Shown: positions 60,251-64,000 of the stretch, one piece after another
Layout of the letters: each line of letters begins with the position of its first letter
Position numbering within the stretch: position 1 is the stretch's first letter
Assembly: GCA_024640625.1 (NCBI GenBank)
Contig: JAHEER010000012.1
Span: 1 to 64,000 of the forward strand
Origin: Desulfobulbaceae bacterium
GTDB lineage: Bacteria > Desulfobacterota > Desulfobulbia > Desulfobulbales > Desulfocapsaceae
Reading direction: 5' to 3'
DNA length: 64,000 bases
Translations under genes and position numbers: made by a program
Notes under the pieces: generated by a model
Databases searched by the model: none
The model's input: only the letters and a program-made list of their open reading frames with translations
What the model was told of the DNA's origin: nothing

Positions 60251-61659
60251 GCAATCCCCACTTGTTTTTCGGCGGCACTCAGCGCTTCCTCGACGCGCTG
60301 CAGGCTTGTGCCCCCGGTTGATATGCGGCTCTGCACCGAGCCATCAATGCTGATCACCTCGTACACATCCTTGTCGATGGCAGGAGAAAAGTCTTGCATC
60401 TCCTGCACTGTCAAATCCACCAGCTCACATCCCTTGTCGATGCAATGACCGACTATTCTGCCAACTATACCATGAGCCTCCCGGAATGGTACATCTTTCA
60501 GCACCAGATAATCGGCCAGATCGGTGGCTGTCATGTAGCCGCTTTGAGTGGCAGCGAGCATCTTGTCAGTCTTGAATTTCAGGTTTTCCAAAAGTTCGGC
60601 AATGATCGACAAAGAGGCCGACACGGTGTCGACGGCGTCAAAAACCGGTTCCTTGTCTTCCTGCAGATCACGGTTGTAGGTCAGCGGCAGGCCCTTCATG
60701 ATGGTCAGCAGGGTCATCAGTGAACCAACCACGCGGCCGCTCTTGCCGCGCACCAGCTCGGCAATGTCGGGATTCTTCTTCTGCGGCATGATCGACGACC
60801 CGGTGCAGAACCTATCCCCGATCATCACAAAATCGAACTCGCTGCCGGCCCACAGGACCAGCTCTTCGCAGAGTCGCGAGAGATGCAGCTGAATCTGCGC
60901 GCAGCAACTGACGAATTCGATGGCAAAATCTCGGTCGCCGGCGGTATCCATGGAATTGGCGGTGACCCCGTCGAAGCCGAGCAGCTCAGCTACCTGCTGC
61001 CGCTCGATCGGTAGACCGGTGCCGGCCATGGCCGCCCCGCCCAGCGGACATATGTTGATCCTTTTGCGGCAGTCGAGCAGCCGCTCGCGGTCCCTGGAAA
61101 ACATTTCGAAATAGGCGAGCAGGTGGTGGGAAACCAGGACCGGCTGAGCCCGCTGCATATGGGTGTAGCCCGGCATGATGGCGCCCAGGTAGGTCCTTGC
61201 CAGCTGGGCGAATCCCCGACGGACAGTGTCCAGCAGCTCGACCAGGAGGTCGCATTGGTCGCGCAGGTAGAGTTTAAGATCCAGTGCCACCTGGTCGTTT
61301 CTGCTTCTGGCGGCATGCAGTTTGGCGCCTGCCGGACCGATCCTGTCGGCCAGCGCCTTTTCGATATTCATATGAATATCCTCAAGTTCCTGCCGGAAAT
61401 CAAACTCGTTGTTGTCGATCTCTTTTTCTATCGCCGAAAGCCCGTCGATAATTGCCTTCAACTCACCTTTCGACAGCAGCCCGTTGTCGGCCAGCATGGT
61501 CGCATGGGCCTTGCTGCCGGCGATATCATAGCGGTAGAGACGGGAATCGTAATCGATCGAAGCGCTGAAGGCCTCCACCGAAGCCGCGGTCGATTCCGCA
61601 AATCTGCCGCCCCAGAGTTTGGAAGAGGGGCTTTTCTTTGAAACGGGCTTTTCTGCCAT
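60247..61659 (-). CDS. argH: Argininosuccinate lyase
   Basis: ArgH splits argininosuccinate into arginine and fumarate. The 470 residues show KLWGGRF (about 15-21), SRNDQVALDL, GYTHMQRAQPV, and the fumarase-superfamily signature GSSIMPQKKNPD with the catalytic serine. ATG 61659 is chosen (GAAGG just upstream); a TTG at 61671 contains that site. It overlaps the lipoprotein gene by four bases and lies 8 bp after argG. Confidence 0.96.
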   Translation of the reverse strand: MAEKPVSKKSPSSKLWGGRFAESTAASVEAFSASIDYDSRLYRYDIAGSKAHATMLADNGLLSKGELKAIIDGLSAIEKEIDNNEFDFRQELEDIHMNIEKALADRIGPAGAKLHAARSRNDQVALDLKLYLRDQCDLLVELLDTVRRGFAQLARTYLGAIMPGYTHMQRAQPVLVSHHLLAYFEMFSRDRERLLDCRKRINICPLGGAAMAGTGLPIERQQVAELLGFDGVTANSMDTAGDRDFAIEFVSCCAQIQLHLSRLCEELVLWAGSEFDFVMIGDRFCTGSSIMPQKKNPDIAELVRGKSGRVVGSLMTLLTIMKGLPLTYNRDLQEDKEPVFDAVDTVSASLSIIAELLENLKFKTDKMLAATQSGYMTATDLADYLVLKDVPFREAHGIVGRIVGHCIDKGCELVDLTVQEMQDFSPAIDKDVYEVISIDGSVQSRISTGGTSLQRVEEALSAAEKQVGIA

Positions 61660-61667
61660 TGTCCTTC

Positions 61668-62870
61668 TCAACTTTTCATATTCTGTAACGCCTGCAGTCG
61701 TAAGCGTAGCCCGTTCAGCCGAATGAAGCCCGTGGCATCGCCCTGATCGTAGACATCGTCTTCTTCGAAGGTGGCAAAACTCTCCTGGTAGAGCGACTGA
61801 TCTGATTTGCGGCCGACCGGGATGCAGTTGCCCTTGTAGAGCTTGAGCCGTACCGTGCCGTTGACCGTTTTCTGGGCCTCATCCATGGTGGTCTGCAGCA
61901 GCTCACGCTCCGGGGAGAACCAGAAGCCGTTGTAGATCATGTCCGCATAGGTGGGGATCAGGCGGTCGCGAATTTTCATCACCTCCCGGTCCAGGGTGAT
62001 GGTCTCAAGGTCGCGATGGGCGGTTCGCAGCACGGTGCCGCCCGGGGTTTCATAGACACCGCGCGACTTCATACCGACATAGCGGTTTTCGACCATGTCC
62101 AAACGGCCGATGCCGTTGGCGCCGCCCAATTTGTTGAGCCTTGAGAACAACTCAAAGGGCGGCATTTTTTTACCGTCGATGGCCACCGGGTTGCCGCCCA
62201 TAAACTCGAGCTCCACGTAGGTGGGCTTGTCGGGCGCCCGTTCAGGAGAGACGGAAAACTTGAACATCTCCTCGTCCGGCTCCTTCCAGGGATCTTCGAG
62301 AATGCCCCCCTCGAAACTGATATGCAGCAAATTCTCATCACAGCTATAGGGCTTTTTCTTGGTAACCGGCACCGGGATATCATGATTTTTGGCAAACTCG
62401 ACCAGTTTCGTCCGTGAGTCCAGATCCCAGACCCGCCACGGCGCAATGATTTTCAGGCCGGGCTCGAGACCGATATAGCCAAGTTCAAAACGGACCTGGT
62501 CATTGCCCTTGCCGGTGGCTCCGTGACTTACCGCATCCGCTCCCTCGGCCCGGGCTATTCTGACCTGCTCTTTGGCGATCAGCGGCCGGGCCAGTGAGGT
62601 GCCGAGCAGGTAGGATCCTTCATAGATGGCATTTGCCCTGAAAGCCGGAAAAATGTAGTGCTCGACAAACTCTTCCTTGAGATCGGCAATCACCACCTTT
62701 TCCGCCCCGGTCGCCATACCCTTGTCGATCACCGCCTGCCAGTCCTCTTCCTGGCCGATATCGGCGCAGTAGGCAATCACCGGACAGTCATACTCCTCGA
62801 TCAGCCATTTGAGAATGACCGAGGTGTCGAGCCCGCCAGAATAGGCAAGCACTATTTTATTCACACTCAT
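61668..62870 (-). CDS. argG: Argininosuccinate synthase
   Basis: ArgG joins citrulline and aspartate using ATP. The 400 residues start [17 protein letters not shown], with the PP-loop SGGLDTS at 11-17, and include the [13 protein letters not shown] motif and the C-terminal region ending LQNMKS. ATG 62870 has AGGA 5-6 bases upstream; a longer ORF to 62939 lacks a good ribosome site. It lies 176 bp after argD in the same direction, with a duplicated CACTCGAGTG dyad between. Confidence 0.97.
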   Translation of the reverse strand: MSVNKIVLAYSGGLDTSVILKWLIEEYDCPVIAYCADIGQEEDWQAVIDKGMATGAEKVVIADLKEEFVEHYIFPAFRANAIYEGSYLLGTSLARPLIAKEQVRIARAEGADAVSHGATGKGNDQVRFELGYIGLEPGLKIIAPWRVWDLDSRTKLVEFAKNHDIPVPVTKKKPYSCDENLLHISFEGGILEDPWKEPDEEMFKFSVSPERAPDKPTYVELEFMGGNPVAIDGKKMPPFELFSRLNKLGGANGIGRLDMVENRYVGMKSRGVYETPGGTVLRTAHRDLETITLDREVMKIRDRLIPTYADMIYNGFWFSPERELLQTTMDEAQKTVNGTVRLKLYKGNCIPVGRKSDQSLYQESFATFEEDDVYDQGDATGFIRLNGLRLRLQALQNMKS

Positions 62871-63002
62871 GTACTTCCTCTTGCTTGTAGATGAGCCGCG
62901 CTCGTCAATTGGCTCACGGCTTGATTGTTCTTTAACCAATAAAACTCAGGAAAATATTTATCATTACTAGATATAAGGCGATTTGCAAAGAATTTCGGCC
63001 TT

Positions 63003-63025
63003 CACTCGAGTGAATCACTCGAGTG
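63003..63025. repeat. Duplicated CACTCGAGTG palindrome between argD and argG
   Basis: CACTCGAGTG occurs at 63003-63012 and 63016-63025, separated by AAT. Each copy is a perfect 10-bp palindrome, so the pair can also form a 10-bp hairpin with a 3-base loop. It lies 21 bp past the argD stop and could be a partial terminator or a binding site. Confidence 0.6.
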
Positions 63026-63046
63026 GAGGTGGGTCAAGGGTAGCTT

Positions 63047-64000
63047 TTAAAGAGACAATGATGCCAACACCTGATCGAGCGCAGCAATGACCCTGTCGAT
63101 ATCGGCTCTGTCGACAATCAGCGGCGGGGCAAAGCGCAGCGCACAGTTGCCGGCAAAGTTGATCAGGATCCTCTCATTGTAGAGTTCATTGACGATGGCC
63201 GTTCCCTGTTCGCATCCGGCCTCGGTGAGTACCAGGCCGTTGAGCAGCCCCATCCCCCTGACATGGGAGGCAACCTGCGCATGTTTCTGCTGCACCTCTG
63301 CCAACCGGGCCCTGAAATACTCGCCTTTGGCCTTGACCTCGTCCAGAAATCCGTCAGCACACATGACCTTGAGGGTGGCTACCGCTGCCGCGCAGGCCAC
63401 CGGGTTGCCGCCAAAGGTGGAGGCGTGGGTGCCGGGGACAAAGGCGGAAGCCAGCTTCTCGCTGGTCAGCATACCGCCGATGGGCATGCCGTTGCCGAGC
63501 GCCTTGGCCACCGTCATGATATCGGGCACCACACCGAGTTGCTGATAGGCGAACAGGGAGCCCGTGCGGCCCATGCCGGTCTGCACCTCGTCAAAAATCA
63601 GCAGCAGATCGTGCTGGTCGCACAGCTGTCTGAGAAACTGCAGGTATTCTTCAGGCAAGGGCCTCACTCCGCCTTCGCCCTGAAGCGGCTCGCACATGAT
63701 GGCGCAGGTCCGCGGGGTAATGCATTGTTCGATCGCCTCCCGGTTACCGAACTCGGCGTAGGCAAACCCCTCGGGCAGCGGCTCGAATCCCTGATGAAAT
63801 TTCGGCTGGGCGGTGGCCGCCACCGTGGCCAGGGTCCGGCCATGAAAAGAGCCCTGCAGGGTGATGATCTCGTAACGCCCTGCCCCCGAGGCGATGCGGG
63901 CCAGCTTGATCGCCGCCTCGTTGGCTTCGGCGCCGCTGTTGGCCATGAAAACCTTGTCGGCAAAAGTATTGTGCACCAGCAATTCGGCCAGCTCGGTTTG
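63047..64000 (-). CDS. argD: Acetylornithine aminotransferase, partial (N-terminus beyond window)
   Basis: ArgD is a PLP transaminase of arginine synthesis (and often of the diaminopimelate branch). The visible 317 residues, open at the right edge, contain FADKVFMANSGAEANEAAIK (residues split across the edge region), GSFHGRT, FDEVQTGMGRTG and TVAKALGNGMP with the PLP lysine, then the C-terminal domain. The reading frame continues through 64000 (QTELAELLVHNTF), so the apparent TTG start at 63982 is not the true start. About 80 N-terminal residues are missing. Confidence 0.95.
   Translation of the reverse strand, partial: QTELAELLVHNTFADKVFMANSGAEANEAAIKLARIASGAGRYEIITLQGSFHGRTLATVAATAQPKFHQGFEPLPEGFAYAEFGNREAIEQCITPRTCAIMCEPLQGEGGVRPLPEEYLQFLRQLCDQHDLLLIFDEVQTGMGRTGSLFAYQQLGVVPDIMTVAKALGNGMPIGGMLTSEKLASAFVPGTHASTFGGNPVACAAAVATLKVMCADGFLDEVKAKGEYFRARLAEVQQKHAQVASHVRGMGLLNGLVLTEAGCEQGTAIVNELYNERILINFAGNCALRFAPPLIVDRADIDRVIAALDQVLASLSL

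Overview
The window reads as a chromosomal stretch from a Gram-negative, probably anaerobic bacterium. The most likely home is the Desulfobacterota, and a Desulfobulbales-like organism would fit. This is an inference from gene content: a periplasmic, membrane-anchored [NiFe] hydrogenase with a full hyp set, a CbiK-type chelatase, a DUF3373-type porin, a UPF0324/YeiH-type transporter, and a complete Nuo complex I with fused NuoCD. No rRNA, tRNA, CRISPR array, prophage or intact insertion sequence was seen.

Layout. 1-2760 (minus): hisS-aspS, with aspS cut by the window edge. 3043-5404 (plus): a nitronate monooxygenase-like flavoprotein and a PcnB-type nucleotidyltransferase. 5758-15649 (plus): a compact hydrogenase locus with small, large and cytochrome b subunits, then hypF, hypC, hypD, hypE, the maturation protease, hypA and hypB. 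15751-18167 (minus): pgeF, an orphan response regulator and hemC. 18340-20936: a porin and a cobaltochelatase, divergently transcribed. 21082-23073 (plus): a PAS/HTH regulator and an L-cysteine desulfidase-like enzyme. 23235-27035 (minus): single-chain purL. 27292-29903 (plus): an unfamiliar EF-hand/two-TM protein followed by LemA. 30120-32866 (minus): a YeiH-like transporter with a large N-terminal extension and two small membrane proteins. 33336-47262 (minus): a CBS protein downstream of a complete nuoABCDEFGHIJKLMN operon. 47663-55568: mixed single genes, including threonine aldolase, a CDF transporter, a broken cytochrome gene, an FAH-family enzyme, a SIMPL protein, SelO, an AEC transporter, a lytic transglycosylase and a YHS protein. 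55826-64000 (minus): an arginine/lysine biosynthesis block, argD-argG-argH-lipoprotein-dapF-dapA-dapB-folK.

How it works together. The hydrogenase would oxidise periplasmic H2 and pass electrons through its b-type cytochrome to the quinone pool. Complex I couples NADH and quinone to ion translocation. The hyp genes build the NiFe(CN)2CO site. HemC and CbiK belong to tetrapyrrole and siroheme/cobalamin supply.

The least ordinary items are: (1) a large palindromic REP-like element in two copies 41.5 kb apart, one a perfect 52-bp palindrome; (2) the EF-hand/TM protein paired with LemA; (3) the transporter with two small membrane partners, an intra-operon hairpin and clustered TACTA half-sites upstream; (4) a fibronectin-type lipoprotein with an LptM-like N-terminus between argH and dapF; and (5) a decayed membrane-cytochrome gene. 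I found no clear multi-gene defence or mobile system.
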